Source: Coriobacteriia bacterium (lineage in GTDB: Bacteria > Actinomycetota > Coriobacteriia > Anaerosomatales > SLCP01). From it: DNA of 33,744 nucleotides. Position numbers and translations under genes: made by a program. Of the stretch, positions 17,708 through 25,698 are shown piece after piece. Every line of letters begins with the position of its first letter. Positions within the stretch are counted from its first letter, which is position 1. The stretch lies in assembly GCA_019429145.1 (NCBI GenBank), contig JAHYJI010000013.1:1-33744 (forward strand), read 5' to 3'. The notes under the pieces were generated by a model. That model was not told where the DNA came from, did not search any database, and saw only the letters and a list, made by a program, of their open reading frames with translations.

Positions 17708-18951
17708 AGTGGATCATCGCCGGTGCGCTTGCCTTCGTGACGGGCTGGGCTCTTACCGGCTTTCTCACCGCACCACCCGTACAGATGAGTGCATACCTGG
17801 CCGTGGCGTGCTTTGCGCTGGCCGGGCTCGTCTATCTTGTGACGCGACCCCGCGGGCGTGAGCGCGCGATTCTGATCGGGCTTAGCGCGCTGCTGATCGT
17901 GGTCGGCTACACCGCCAACGCTGCCGTCGTGCTCGGCCGGGAGGACTCGCGTTTCGTGCCGGAGTTGACCCGCCAGGCGGGCGATGCAGGCGACGGTTTC
18001 ACGGCGGTGATCTACTTCACGCACGGCGAGCCCGAGACCTACGACCCCATCGGCTGGCTCAACCAGTTCCGCGAGTTCGACGAGCAGGGGATCTCCTTCG
18101 TCCCGTTCGTAGCGCGTCCGTTCTTCCTCTACCAGCTGCGCGAGGCCTATCTCGAGGTCGGAACGAGCCAGCATCGACTGCGGCACCTCGACATGGCGGC
18201 CTCGCTCGAGCAGAAGCTGCTTGACGAGGGATACGCCAACATCCGCGTCTACCCGTCCTTCCTCGATGACGAGCCGCGGCCCGACGCGGCGGTGATCCAG
18301 GCGCTCAACGACGGCGCGAGTGAGATCGTGGTCGCGGAGGTCTTCGTCTCGATCTCGAATCACACTGCCGAGGGGGAGGAGCTCATCCACGAGGTCGACG
18401 TCGAATCGCTCGGGGTGCCGCTGACCTTCACGGGACCCCTCTGGGATTCAGCGACGCTGCACCAGATGTTCGTGGACAAAGTCGAAGCGGAGCGCGGCGA
18501 GATCCCGAGAGATAGAGTCTCGGTACTCCTGGTCGGGCACGGACAGCCTGACGAGTGGGACGAGGAGTGGGCGACAGAGACCGAGCACGAGCTCGGACTT
18601 CGAGAGGGCATCATCGATGCGCTTGTGGCCGAGGGATACGACCGCAGCCTGCTTGATCTTGCGTGGATGTCCTTCAAGGAGCCGACGGTGCCCCAGCGTG
18701 CCGGCGAGCTTGCGTCGGCCGGGGCGGACAAGCTCGTCTACTTCTCGACCGGCATCAGCGCCGAATCGATCCACAGCCAGTACGATGTACCCGAGCTGGT
18801 CGCCGAGGCCCGCATCGACGAGTCGGTCGAAACCGTGAACCTCGGTGCCTGGAATAACCACCCACTCACGATCAAGGCGATCGCGGAGCGGGTCATCCCG
18901 TTGCTGCCGGAGTCGGCCCGTGGCGAGGCGAATGTGACGCGTGAACCCTAG
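17695..18951 (+). CDS. Membrane-anchored ferrochelatase-fold protein
   Basis: 418 residues from ATG 17695, with AAAGGAG just upstream and inside the previous gene. Residues ~5-25, 31-49 and 58-80 are membrane helices; the loop between the second and third is TRPRGRER, so by the positive-inside rule the remaining ~335 residues face outward. These resemble a complete HemH-type chelatase: the first half has THGEPETYDPIGWLNQF (110-126), REAYLEVGTSQHRLRHLD and a LEQKL helix, which match the LGTP, REAYRKI and SPLRHxT landmarks of ferrochelatase; the second half has LLVGHGQPDEW with His282 at the catalytic-His position and SAESIHSQYDVPEL with Glu357 near the catalytic-Glu position. Ferrochelatases are normally cytoplasmic or attached to the inner face without three N-terminal helices. 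A metal-chelating or other tetrapyrrole-like role is possible, as is a repurposed fold. Confidence 0.72.
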   Translation: MESMKWIIAGALAFVTGWALTGFLTAPPVQMSAYLAVACFALAGLVYLVTRPRGRERAILIGLSALLIVVGYTANAAVVLGREDSRFVPELTRQAGDAGDGFTAVIYFTHGEPETYDPIGWLNQFREFDEQGISFVPFVARPFFLYQLREAYLEVGTSQHRLRHLDMAASLEQKLLDEGYANIRVYPSFLDDEPRPDAAVIQALNDGASEIVVAEVFVSISNHTAEGEELIHEVDVESLGVPLTFTGPLWDSATLHQMFVDKVEAERGEIPRDRVSVLLVGHGQPDEWDEEWATETEHELGLREGIIDALVAEGYDRSLLDLAWMSFKEPTVPQRAGELASAGADKLVYFSTGISAESIHSQYDVPELVAEARIDESVETVNLGAWNNHPLTIKAIAERVIPLLPESARGEANVTREP

Positions 18952-18963
18952 CGAGCGTATGAC

Positions 18964-19695
18964 ATGAACTGGCTGCTGATGGGTGGCGCTCTGCTGCTCG
19001 GTTACTTCTGTGGCTCGATCTCGTTCGCTCGCATCATCGTGCGGCTTGCAGGACACGATCGAGTGCAGCCGCTTGACCTCACGTCTCCGGACGGCGGCGC
19101 ATCCCTCCGTTCGGATGCGGTGAGCGCGACCGCTGTGCGGCTGCAGCTCGGGGCGCGCTGGGGCCTGACGTGTGCGGCGGGCGACATCCTCAAGGCCTTC
19201 CTGCCCGTACTTGCGCTGCGCATCGCGTTCCCGGGCGAGCCGTACCTGTACGCTGCCGCTCTCGGAGCGCTTGTCGGTCATAACTGGCCTGTCTTCCACC
19301 GCTTCAAGGGCGGGCGAGGTCAGTCCCCGATGCTCGGGAGCATGCTGGCTATCGCCCCGCTCGGTGCCATCGTCTGCAGTCTTGCTGGCTTCGTGCTCGG
19401 CTACTATGTGATCCGTGATGCGATGACCTCGGACAACCTCGGGCAGCTCCTCTACATCCCATGGGTGTGGGTGGCGGGGCTCGGCCCGTGGGCCATAACA
19501 TGGGCGCTGGCGGCAAACATCACCTTCTTCGGTTCGTACGCCGGTGAGATCCGGCAGTACGCGGCCGGCCGCAGAGCCGGACACCTGCGGGACCCGGATG
19601 ATGTCATGAGGATGATGAGAATGGATTACGAATGGATGCCGGGGGTCTCACGCCGCGCACCGATCGATGACACGGATTCGGATGATTCGCGATGA
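18964..19695 (+). CDS. Divergent PlsY-like membrane acyltransferase homologue, copy 2
   Basis: 243 residues from ATG 18964, 12 bases after the chelatase-like stop, with a weak ribosome site. PlsY landmarks: GYFCGSISF, SATAVRLQLGARWG (in place of GATNxxRxxG; the GSGN part is missing), DILKAFLP (DxxKG) and GHNWPVFHRFKGGRGQSPML (GHxFPxFLxFKGGKGVAT). Compared with copy 1 it keeps the GH-P-F-FKGG motif well but has lost GSGN; copy 1 keeps GSG but alters the GGKG motif. An extra charged C-terminal tail (from ~195, DDVMRMMRMDYEW) is not typical of PlsY. It overlaps the dehydrogenase by four bases (ATGA). Confidence 0.72.
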   Translation: MNWLLMGGALLLGYFCGSISFARIIVRLAGHDRVQPLDLTSPDGGASLRSDAVSATAVRLQLGARWGLTCAAGDILKAFLPVLALRIAFPGEPYLYAAALGALVGHNWPVFHRFKGGRGQSPMLGSMLAIAPLGAIVCSLAGFVLGYYVIRDAMTSDNLGQLLYIPWVWVAGLGPWAITWALAANITFFGSYAGEIRQYAAGRRAGHLRDPDDVMRMMRMDYEWMPGVSRRAPIDDTDSDDSR

Positions 19696-20660
19696 AAGCG
19701 CTCTGGCTTGAGGACGGAAATCTCAGTGTTCGCGAGATCGACGTGCCACCCGCGAGCGGCGAGGCGCTGGTTCGGGTGACGTTGTCGGGCATCTGCGGCA
19801 CCGACCTGGAGCTGACGCGCGGCTACTACCCGTACGCAGGGGTTCCGGGCCACGAGTTCGTGGGCGAGGTCGCCGAGGCGCCCGATCCCGAGTGGGTCGG
19901 CGAGCGGGTGGTTGCCGAGATCAACGATGCGTGCGGCACGTGTGCGATGTGCCGTCGCGGGCATCCGACCCACTGCGAGCGCCGCACCGTGCTGGGCATC
20001 GTTGCCCACGACGGAGCGCATGCGGAGTACGTGCGCGTGCCCGTCGCCAATCTGCACCGTGTGCCTGACGGCGTACCCGACGAGGCCGCCGTGTTCGCAG
20101 AGCCGCTCGCCGCCGCCCTCGAGATTCTCGAACAGGTCCACATACGGCCTGGCGACAGGGTGCTTCTGGTGGGAGCCGGCCGGCTCGGCCAGCTCGTCGG
20201 CAGGGTGCTCGCGCTCACCGGAGCGCATGTGCGCGTGCTTGCCCGTTACGAGCGGCAGATCGAACTGCTCGCGCTCGCCGGGGTCGAGTGTGTGGCCGAG
20301 GACGAGGTCGGTGAGCGGTGCTGGGACGTCGTCGTTGAGGCGACCGGTTCGCCCTCGGGGCTCCATACCGCACGAGCCGCGCTCCGGCCGCGTGGCACGC
20401 TGGTGCTCAAGTCGACCTACCGCGGCGAGGTCACGCTCGACCTCGCGCCGTTCGTCGTCGACGAGATCACCGTCGTCGGCTCGCGCTGCGGCCCCTTCGA
20501 GCCCGCGCTCGAGCTGCTCGCCACCGGCCGGATCGACCCGGTGCCGCTCATCGAAACGCGCTACCCGCTCGCCCGTGCGCTCGAGGCATTCGAGGCGGCC
20601 GTGCGCCCCGGAGCGATGAAGGTGTTGCTGGAGCCGGGTGGCGGACCACCCGGCTCCTGA
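19692..20660 (+). CDS. Zinc-dependent MDR alcohol dehydrogenase-like enzyme
   Basis: 322 residues from ATG 19692, coupled to the PlsY-like gene. It is a medium-chain dehydrogenase. Catalytic zinc residues: Cys35 (GICGTD) and His54-Glu55 (GHEF). Structural zinc: Cys81, Cys84, Cys87 and Cys95 (CGTCAMCRRGHPTHC). A GAGRLG Rossmann turn follows LLV at ~154. It should oxidise an alcohol or reduce an aldehyde or ketone with NAD(P)(H). Details such as GYYPYAGVPGHEFVG, VFAEPLAAALEILEQV and VVGSRCGPFEPAL agree with my recollection of a specific uncharacterised MDR subgroup (cd08242-like). It is somewhat short for the superfamily. The last ten codons form half of a perfect hairpin. It is the last gene of the operon. 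Confidence 0.88.
   Translation: MKALWLEDGNLSVREIDVPPASGEALVRVTLSGICGTDLELTRGYYPYAGVPGHEFVGEVAEAPDPEWVGERVVAEINDACGTCAMCRRGHPTHCERRTVLGIVAHDGAHAEYVRVPVANLHRVPDGVPDEAAVFAEPLAAALEILEQVHIRPGDRVLLVGAGRLGQLVGRVLALTGAHVRVLARYERQIELLALAGVECVAEDEVGERCWDVVVEATGSPSGLHTARAALRPRGTLVLKSTYRGEVTLDLAPFVVDEITVVGSRCGPFEPALELLATGRIDPVPLIETRYPLARALEAFEAAVRPGAMKVLLEPGGGPPGS
20630..20657 (+). terminator. Perfect 12-bp hairpin ending at the dehydrogenase stop codon
   Basis: GGAGCCGGGTGG (20630-20641) and CCACCCGGCTCC (20646-20657) pair perfectly around CGGA; the TGA stop follows at once. The terminator stem is thus built from coding sequence and encodes the Gly/Pro-rich tail (EPGGGPPGS). Confidence 0.55.
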
Positions 20661-20664
20661 ACGC

Positions 20665-20691
20665 CATCTCCGGAGCGTCGCTCGGGAGATG
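20665..20691. terminator. Second hairpin between convergent genes
   Basis: Arms 20665-20676 and 20680-20691 pair at 11 of 12 positions around a 3-base loop. Together with the preceding hairpin it fills the 52-base gap between the dehydrogenase and the carboxypeptidase ends, and may act in both directions. The flank TCTCTAG is only weakly T-rich. Confidence 0.5.
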
Positions 20692-20712
20692 TCTCTAGAC
20701 GCTCGGCGTTTC

Positions 20713-23106
20713 TCAGTCGAGCCCGTTGTAGATTGCGTTTGCGATGAGGCGGAACGAGCCTTCCGGATGCGAGCGGAAGGTCGCATCCGCTCCGATGAGC
20801 GTCAGGTTCGATGCTCCGTCGTTGGCGTGTACGATGAGCGGCATACCTGCAGCTCCGCTCGCCTGCCACTCGGGCCAGTAGCCGCTCTTGAAGAAGTCGC
20901 CCTCCCCAAGCCATGCGGACACTTTGAGGCCCTCATAGCGCGTGAACCATACCGAGCGGTACAGGAAGGCGTGACCGCTCTCCAGGTACCCTGCCGCCAC
21001 GGAATCATCGGGATCGTAGCCGATGGCGACGACGCCGTTGCCCGTCATGTAACCGTACTCGATGTCTGCGATGCCGGCGCTGACAGCGAAGGCAAACGCT
21101 CGGCCACGGTCGGACAGCGCGATGTAGTTGCCCCCGGCTGCGTACCAGTCGAGGAACGAAGCGCGTCCGGCGGCGTTGATGCTGGTCCACATCAGTCCCT
21201 GGTTGATGAACACGTCGTAGTCGGCGAGCGCGCCTGCGTTCAGCATGCCAGTCGACACCCGGTCGTACTCGAACCCGAGGGCGTCGAGTGCGAGGTAGGT
21301 GCCGTTGTCGGTGGCGGAGACAGCGATGCGCTGCTCTCGCAGTGGCACCAGGTCGTCGGGTGCTGCGCTAAGCGCGTAGACATCGAGTCCGTACTCGCTC
21401 GCTACTTTCCGTGCCAGTGCGGGGTCGCCGGACAGGATGACGGCGCCTGCGCCGAAGCTGCGCCCTCCGTCCTCAAACGGACCTTCGACCCTGCTGAGTG
21501 TGAGTCCCTGTGCGAGCAGTTCGTTGGTTGCCTTGATTGCCGAGTTGCTTGTCGGCAAGTACGCATACGCGCCGGCCTTGCCACTCTCGACACTCGGGCC
21601 CGGCAGGTCGGCTCTCTTGATCGACATAGTGCGAAGCGGTATCCGCTCCTCCATGATCGCGCGTGTCACGTCCCAGAGCAGCGGGTTGCTCCACGCGGCA
21701 GGCGGTGAGTAGAAGACCATACCGGGCACGCCGGACAGATCGAGTCCGTCCTCGAGCATCACGTTGGCAAGGGCGCGTTTGGGCTGGTCCATCCAGATCA
21801 CGTACGTGCCTGTCGGATACATGACCCCGCCGAGGCTGAAGGCCTGCGCGGCCTTCTCGACCTCGATCCCGTTGTGGAGTAGGAACTCGATCAGACGGTA
21901 GGGCTGGTGCGCACTCGGCTGGAGTGGTGTACCCGCAGGGATCACGTAAGCGGCCGGGAAGTCCTGCAGCATCAGCTCGGGGAACTGGTCGTACACCGGC
22001 AGAAGCTCCGGTGGGACCGGCTGTTGCTCGAGATCCAGGTATCCACGGCGGTAGATCTCCACCTGGTCGTGGAGCATCTCCTGCCTGTTCTCGGCGATGA
22101 ACTTCAGTGCTCCCCACACGGCGTGGTAATGAGCGTCCACGCCCCGCTCGTCACGGTAGGGTGTCTCGAGCGTGTGGCCGTAGGAGCCGTGGTACGAGGC
22201 GAACACCGGCATGTAGCTCGGTGCCCAGTCGTCCCAGCCGCCGGCCCTGTCGCGATAGGGTATCTGCGCCGCCCACCCGGTCTTGTCGAACAGCTCGGCC
22301 TCCATCGCTTCTGCCTGGGCGAGCGCCCACTTGATGTAGAGGTCGTACTCGTAGTTCGGGTTGTGTGGTGGCGTGCACGGCTCGATGAGCATCGGGTTTA
22401 CGAAGCCGTGCAGGTCCAGCACGACCATCGGACTCCACTCGGTCAGTAGCCCAGCGGTTATCTGCGCCTCGGGCTGCGACTGCGTGAAGAAGTCACGGTT
22501 CACGTCGACCCCGTTGGCATTCGACCGCGTGCCCAGCACCCTGCCATCGGGGTTCTGGACGACGTTGACCAGCAGGATGACGTTGTCGAGGATCTCCCGC
22601 ACTTCCTCGCTGTCGTCGTAGGCGAGCGTCTCAATGAGCCGGATGGCCGCGTCGGTCCCGGGATACTCGGTGCCGTGGATGCTTCCGTTGATGAAGACCG
22701 GCACCTTGAAGTCACCGAGCTTCTCGATCATCTCCTGGGCCTTCTCGGGATCCTTGAGCATCGTCTGGGCGATCGCCTTGTACCGTCCGAGGCGGCCCAT
22801 CGCCTCCGGTGCCGAGAGCGTCACGAAGTACAGGTCACGGCCACCGGCAGACTGCCCGACAACCTCGACCTTCACCCGGTTGCTGTTCTGCTCGATCTCG
22901 CGCAGCTTCGGGGCGATCTCGGAGTAGAGGATCGAGTCGTAATACGGGGACGGACTCTCCGGTTCGGGCTCCACGATCCACCAGGGACCCGAGTTCTTGC
23001 CTGAACTGGCGGGTGCCGCACTCGCTGCCATCGGGATCGCCAGGGCGACCACCAGCAGCACCGCGAGCACGGCGCGCCATAGCTTCTCTGATGAGCGCAT
23101 ACTCAT
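20713..23106 (-). CDS. Secreted M14-family zinc carboxypeptidase, large
   Basis: 797 residues. The start (complement of 23104-23106) lies behind GAAGGGAG. A Sec signal peptide (residues 1-30, AVLAVLLVVALAIPMAASA) indicates export. The peptidase domain spans ~50-370: zinc ligands His144 and Glu147 (GSIHGTEYPG) and His233 (LDLHGF), substrate-binding Asn203-Arg204 (VDVNRDF) and a likely catalytic Glu314 (HTLETPYRD). The C-terminal ~400 residues are a region of unknown specificity with a Rossmann- or glutamine-amidotransferase-like look (DYDVFINQGLMW followed by a Gly-rich ALSDRGRAF). The enzyme should trim peptides or cell-wall stems outside the cell. It is transcribed alone, convergent with the five-gene operon. 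Confidence 0.9.
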   Translation of the reverse strand: MSMRSSEKLWRAVLAVLLVVALAIPMAASAAPASSGKNSGPWWIVEPEPESPSPYYDSILYSEIAPKLREIEQNSNRVKVEVVGQSAGGRDLYFVTLSAPEAMGRLGRYKAIAQTMLKDPEKAQEMIEKLGDFKVPVFINGSIHGTEYPGTDAAIRLIETLAYDDSEEVREILDNVILLVNVVQNPDGRVLGTRSNANGVDVNRDFFTQSQPEAQITAGLLTEWSPMVVLDLHGFVNPMLIEPCTPPHNPNYEYDLYIKWALAQAEAMEAELFDKTGWAAQIPYRDRAGGWDDWAPSYMPVFASYHGSYGHTLETPYRDERGVDAHYHAVWGALKFIAENRQEMLHDQVEIYRRGYLDLEQQPVPPELLPVYDQFPELMLQDFPAAYVIPAGTPLQPSAHQPYRLIEFLLHNGIEVEKAAQAFSLGGVMYPTGTYVIWMDQPKRALANVMLEDGLDLSGVPGMVFYSPPAAWSNPLLWDVTRAIMEERIPLRTMSIKRADLPGPSVESGKAGAYAYLPTSNSAIKATNELLAQGLTLSRVEGPFEDGGRSFGAGAVILSGDPALARKVASEYGLDVYALSAAPDDLVPLREQRIAVSATDNGTYLALDALGFEYDRVSTGMLNAGALADYDVFINQGLMWTSINAAGRASFLDWYAAGGNYIALSDRGRAFAFAVSAGIADIEYGYMTGNGVVAIGYDPDDSVAAGYLESGHAFLYRSVWFTRYEGLKVSAWLGEGDFFKSGYWPEWQASGAAGMPLIVHANDGASNLTLIGADATFRSHPEGSFRLIANAIYNGLD

Positions 23107-23625
23107 CGTCTCCCTTCCTTCGGTGTGCAGATCTCAGGGCTCGCTCCTCATCGGCGAGACGTCCCCGTCGGTCCACCTCCTCTGGAGGGACGGCAGTGCC
23201 TGCGTGTCTCCGTCCAGACCGCCCGGGTGCGCCGCGGCATACCGGCGAAGCGAGCGCTCTGCCCGACTCCGGGCATGCCGAGACAAGCGGGGTGTGTCTG
23301 TGCGGAGACGGAGCAGCCCGTTACCGACGGGTCTGACTGGTTGAGGGATGCACGCAGCTCTCCGATCGTGTGAATCAGGTGCGATCGGCCGCCCGTAGCC
23401 ACGGGCCGGCAGTTGACAGGATGTGCGCGCTTCGTGGACTCCCACGCCCGTGCCCCTCATTTCACCAGCATCATCATGATTGCCGCTTCGCGTCGCGCCC
23501 AAACAGGCCGGAGTCTGGTCGCCGCCGGAGCGTGCTTTGCCGCGGGCCCCCTGAGTGCGGTAGAGTACGCTGCCTATGAAGAGGATGGCCCGGCGATCGA
23601 TCCCGCGAGAGGAGGTGTGTCCCGA
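23107..23625. other. Non-coding interval of ~520 bases between divergent genes
   Basis: The interval holds the 5' regions of the carboxypeptidase (minus) and the zinc-ribbon gene (plus). Open frames in it have arginine/proline-rich shadow-like translations and no matching ribosome sites. A CCTCC/GGAGG hairpin near 23179-23191 and several GC-rich short repeats are present. No tRNA, riboswitch or transposon end is recognised. Only the promoter at 23537-23566 is convincing. Confidence 0.5.
23537..23566 (+). promoter_or_regulatory. Promoter of the zinc-ribbon / prfC unit
   Basis: TTGCCG (23537-23542), an 18-base spacer and TAGAGT (23561-23566). Transcription from about 23573 would give a ~50-base leader carrying the strong GAGAGGAGG at 23607-23615. 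Confidence 0.5.
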
Positions 23626-24012
23626 GTGCAGTCGCGCATCGTGTGCCCGACGTGTGGTGAGTCAGAGGAGCTGACCGGCTCTCCCTCGCCGGATGGGATA
23701 CGCATCCGCTGTGGACGATGCGATGCCGAGTGGCTGAGGGACGGAGTCTCGCAGACGTGTGCAACGTGTGGGGGCAGCGACCTGGAAACCCGCTCCCGCG
23801 CGCTCACCCAGTACTCGAGGGGAACGCAGCTGTCCATCGTAGGGTTGAGCGAGATCCTGCTCTGTCGCGTCTGCGACCATGACATGATCGAATGGTCCAA
23901 GGCGGGACGCCCCGTCCCGCACACGTATCGCTCCGCTGCGCTCGATGGTGAGGCAGGTCGCGAGCGCGGTGACTCCGGCACGCGAGGAGGAGCGGTTCGG
24001 ATCGAGCCCTGA
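23626..24012 (+). CDS. Zinc-ribbon protein of unknown function
   Basis: 128 residues from GTG 23626, placed ten bases after the strong GGAGG; another GTG at 23617 is too close to that site. The frame extends far upstream but crosses the promoter. Four Cys pairs are seen: CPTCG and CGRC, then CATCGG and CRVC, enough for two treble-clef or ribbon zinc sites; no transmembrane segment. The C-terminal ~25 residues are charged and low in complexity. It lies 59 bases before prfC on the same strand, separated by a hairpin. The link with translation termination may be accidental. Confidence 0.68.
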   Translation: MQSRIVCPTCGESEELTGSPSPDGIRIRCGRCDAEWLRDGVSQTCATCGGSDLETRSRALTQYSRGTQLSIVGLSEILLCRVCDHDMIEWSKAGRPVPHTYRSAALDGEAGRERGDSGTRGGAVRIEP

Positions 24013-24014
24013 GT

Positions 24015-24033
24015 CTGCGGTCACGAACCGCAG
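24015..24033 (+). terminator. Short hairpin between zinc-ribbon gene and prfC
   Basis: CTGCGGT (24015-24021) and ACCGCAG (24027-24033) pair perfectly around a 5-base loop, two bases after the stop codon. No T run. It is possibly a partial terminator; prfC begins 38 bases later and a CTTACGTAAG palindrome (24054-24063) covers the start of its ribosome site. Confidence 0.4.
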
Positions 24034-24071
24034 CTCGTCTCGTCCCGCCGCCGCTTACGTAAGGATCCCGA

Positions 24072-25670
24072 ATGTCACGCACTCCCCAGGCCCAGATTCG
24101 CCGAGAGGCGGCACGTCGCCGCACGTTTGCGGTGATTAGCCACCCCGACGCCGGTAAGTCCACGCTCACCGAAGCGCTGGCACTCCACGCCCACGTGATC
24201 GACGAGGCAGGAGCCGTGCACGGCAAGACCGGTCGCCGGGGAGTGACCAGCGACTGGATGGCGATGGAGCGCCAGCGCGGCATCTCGGTGACCTCCGCTG
24301 CGCTCCAGTTCGAGTACCGCGAGTTGGTGCTGAACCTGCTCGACACCCCCGGTCACGCCGACTTCTCGGAGGACACCTACCGGGTACTTTCGGCGGTGGA
24401 CTGCGCGGTGATGCTGCTCGACGCCGCCAAGGGCCTGGAGCCGCAGACGCTCAAACTCTTTGACGTGTGCCGCCATCGGCATCTGCCGGTGATCACGTTC
24501 ATCAACAAGTGGGACCGGCCCGGTCGCGAGGCGCTCGACCTGCTCGATGAGATCGAGCAGCGACTCGGCATCGTTCCGACGCCGGTGACCTGGCCTGTCG
24601 GCTATGCAGGGGGCTTCCAGGGGCTGATCGACCGGCGCGACCCGGATCGGGTCGTCCGGTTCTCGCGCACCGCAGGCGGGGCGACGGCCGCCGGCGAAGA
24701 GCATGTCCGCATCACCGACGAGCTCGCGGAAGAGATGTCCGGTCTGCGGCCCGCACTCGAGGAGCTCGAGCTCCTCGACGGTATCGGCGCTCACCACGAC
24801 GCCGGATCGTTTCTCGCGGGAGCGTCGACGCCGGTCTTCTTCGGTGCCGCAGTCTCGAACATAGGGGTCCGCCTGCTGCTCGACGCGATCGTCGACCTCG
24901 CGCCATCTGCCTCGGCGCGCTCCACACGCGATGGTGGCACGGTACCGGTCGACGCCGACTTCTCCGGACTCGTGTTCAAGGTGCAGGCGAACATGGATCC
25001 CGCCCACCGGGACCGGATCGCCTTTGTGCGTGTCTGTTCGGGAGTCTTCGAGCGGGGGATGGTGCTCACGCACACCGCTACCGGCCGTCCGTTCACGACC
25101 AAGTACGCACACTCGATGTTCGGCAGGGAGCGTACGTCGGTCGAGCTCGCCTATCCCGGCGACATCGTCGGGCTGGTCAACGCCGGTGCCCTGATCCCCG
25201 GCGACACGCTCACCGAGGGACAGCAGGTCGAGTTCCCACCGATGCCGGTGTTCGCACCCGAGCACTTCGCGACCGTGAGGACGACCGATCTCAGCCGCTC
25301 CAAGCAGTTCCGGCGGGGGGTGAGCCAGCTCGAGGCCGAAGGCGTGGTGCAGGTACTGGTCTCCGATCGCCGGGGCGGGCAGACCCCGGTGCTCGCCGCC
25401 GTCGGGCCGATGCAGTTCGAGGTCGTGCTCCACAGGCTCCAGCACGAGTTCGGAACGCCCGCGGTACTCGACCCGCTGCCGTACACGGTCGCCCGGCGCA
25501 CCGACCGCGCTGGTGAAGAGCAGCTCGGACGCATGCGCGGCGTCGAGGTGCTCACGCGCACGCGCGACGGCGAGCTCCTCGCTCTCTTCATCGACGAGTG
25601 GCGTCTCGGCTCCATCACCCGGGAGTTGCCCGATCTGATGCTGGAGCCACTGGTCGCCCAGGGGACGTAA
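24072..25670 (+). CDS. prfC: Peptide chain release factor 3 (GTPase)
   Basis: 532 residues from ATG 24072, behind AAGGA. Class II release factor GTPase that removes RF1/RF2 from the ribosome after peptide release. G1 SHPDAGKST (23-31), switch region with RGISVTSAALQF, G3 DTPGH (91-95), G4 NKWD (145-148); then the RF3-type second domain (SGLVFKVQANMDPAHRDRIA) and C-terminal domain (VGPMQFEVVLHRLQHEFG). SDWMAMERQRGISVT is the RF3 signature that separates it from EF-G. Length is normal. Confidence 0.96.
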   Translation: MSRTPQAQIRREAARRRTFAVISHPDAGKSTLTEALALHAHVIDEAGAVHGKTGRRGVTSDWMAMERQRGISVTSAALQFEYRELVLNLLDTPGHADFSEDTYRVLSAVDCAVMLLDAAKGLEPQTLKLFDVCRHRHLPVITFINKWDRPGREALDLLDEIEQRLGIVPTPVTWPVGYAGGFQGLIDRRDPDRVVRFSRTAGGATAAGEEHVRITDELAEEMSGLRPALEELELLDGIGAHHDAGSFLAGASTPVFFGAAVSNIGVRLLLDAIVDLAPSASARSTRDGGTVPVDADFSGLVFKVQANMDPAHRDRIAFVRVCSGVFERGMVLTHTATGRPFTTKYAHSMFGRERTSVELAYPGDIVGLVNAGALIPGDTLTEGQQVEFPPMPVFAPEHFATVRTTDLSRSKQFRRGVSQLEAEGVVQVLVSDRRGGQTPVLAAVGPMQFEVVLHRLQHEFGTPAVLDPLPYTVARRTDRAGEEQLGRMRGVEVLTRTRDGELLALFIDEWRLGSITRELPDLMLEPLVAQGT

Positions 25671-25698
25671 GTGCAGAAGAATCTGGAAGCAATGGCAC

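Noticed and set aside
23413-23418. Perfect TTGACA that could be a -35 box in the 23.1-23.6 kb gap.
   Set aside because: There is no -10-like sequence at 15-19 bases downstream (GGACTC at 17). TTGCCG-18-TAGAGT further on fits better.
23134-23502. Minus-strand open frame of 122 codons in the carboxypeptidase 5' region.
   Set aside because: No ribosome site, random-like Arg/Pro composition, and it runs across the upstream region where a promoter is expected.
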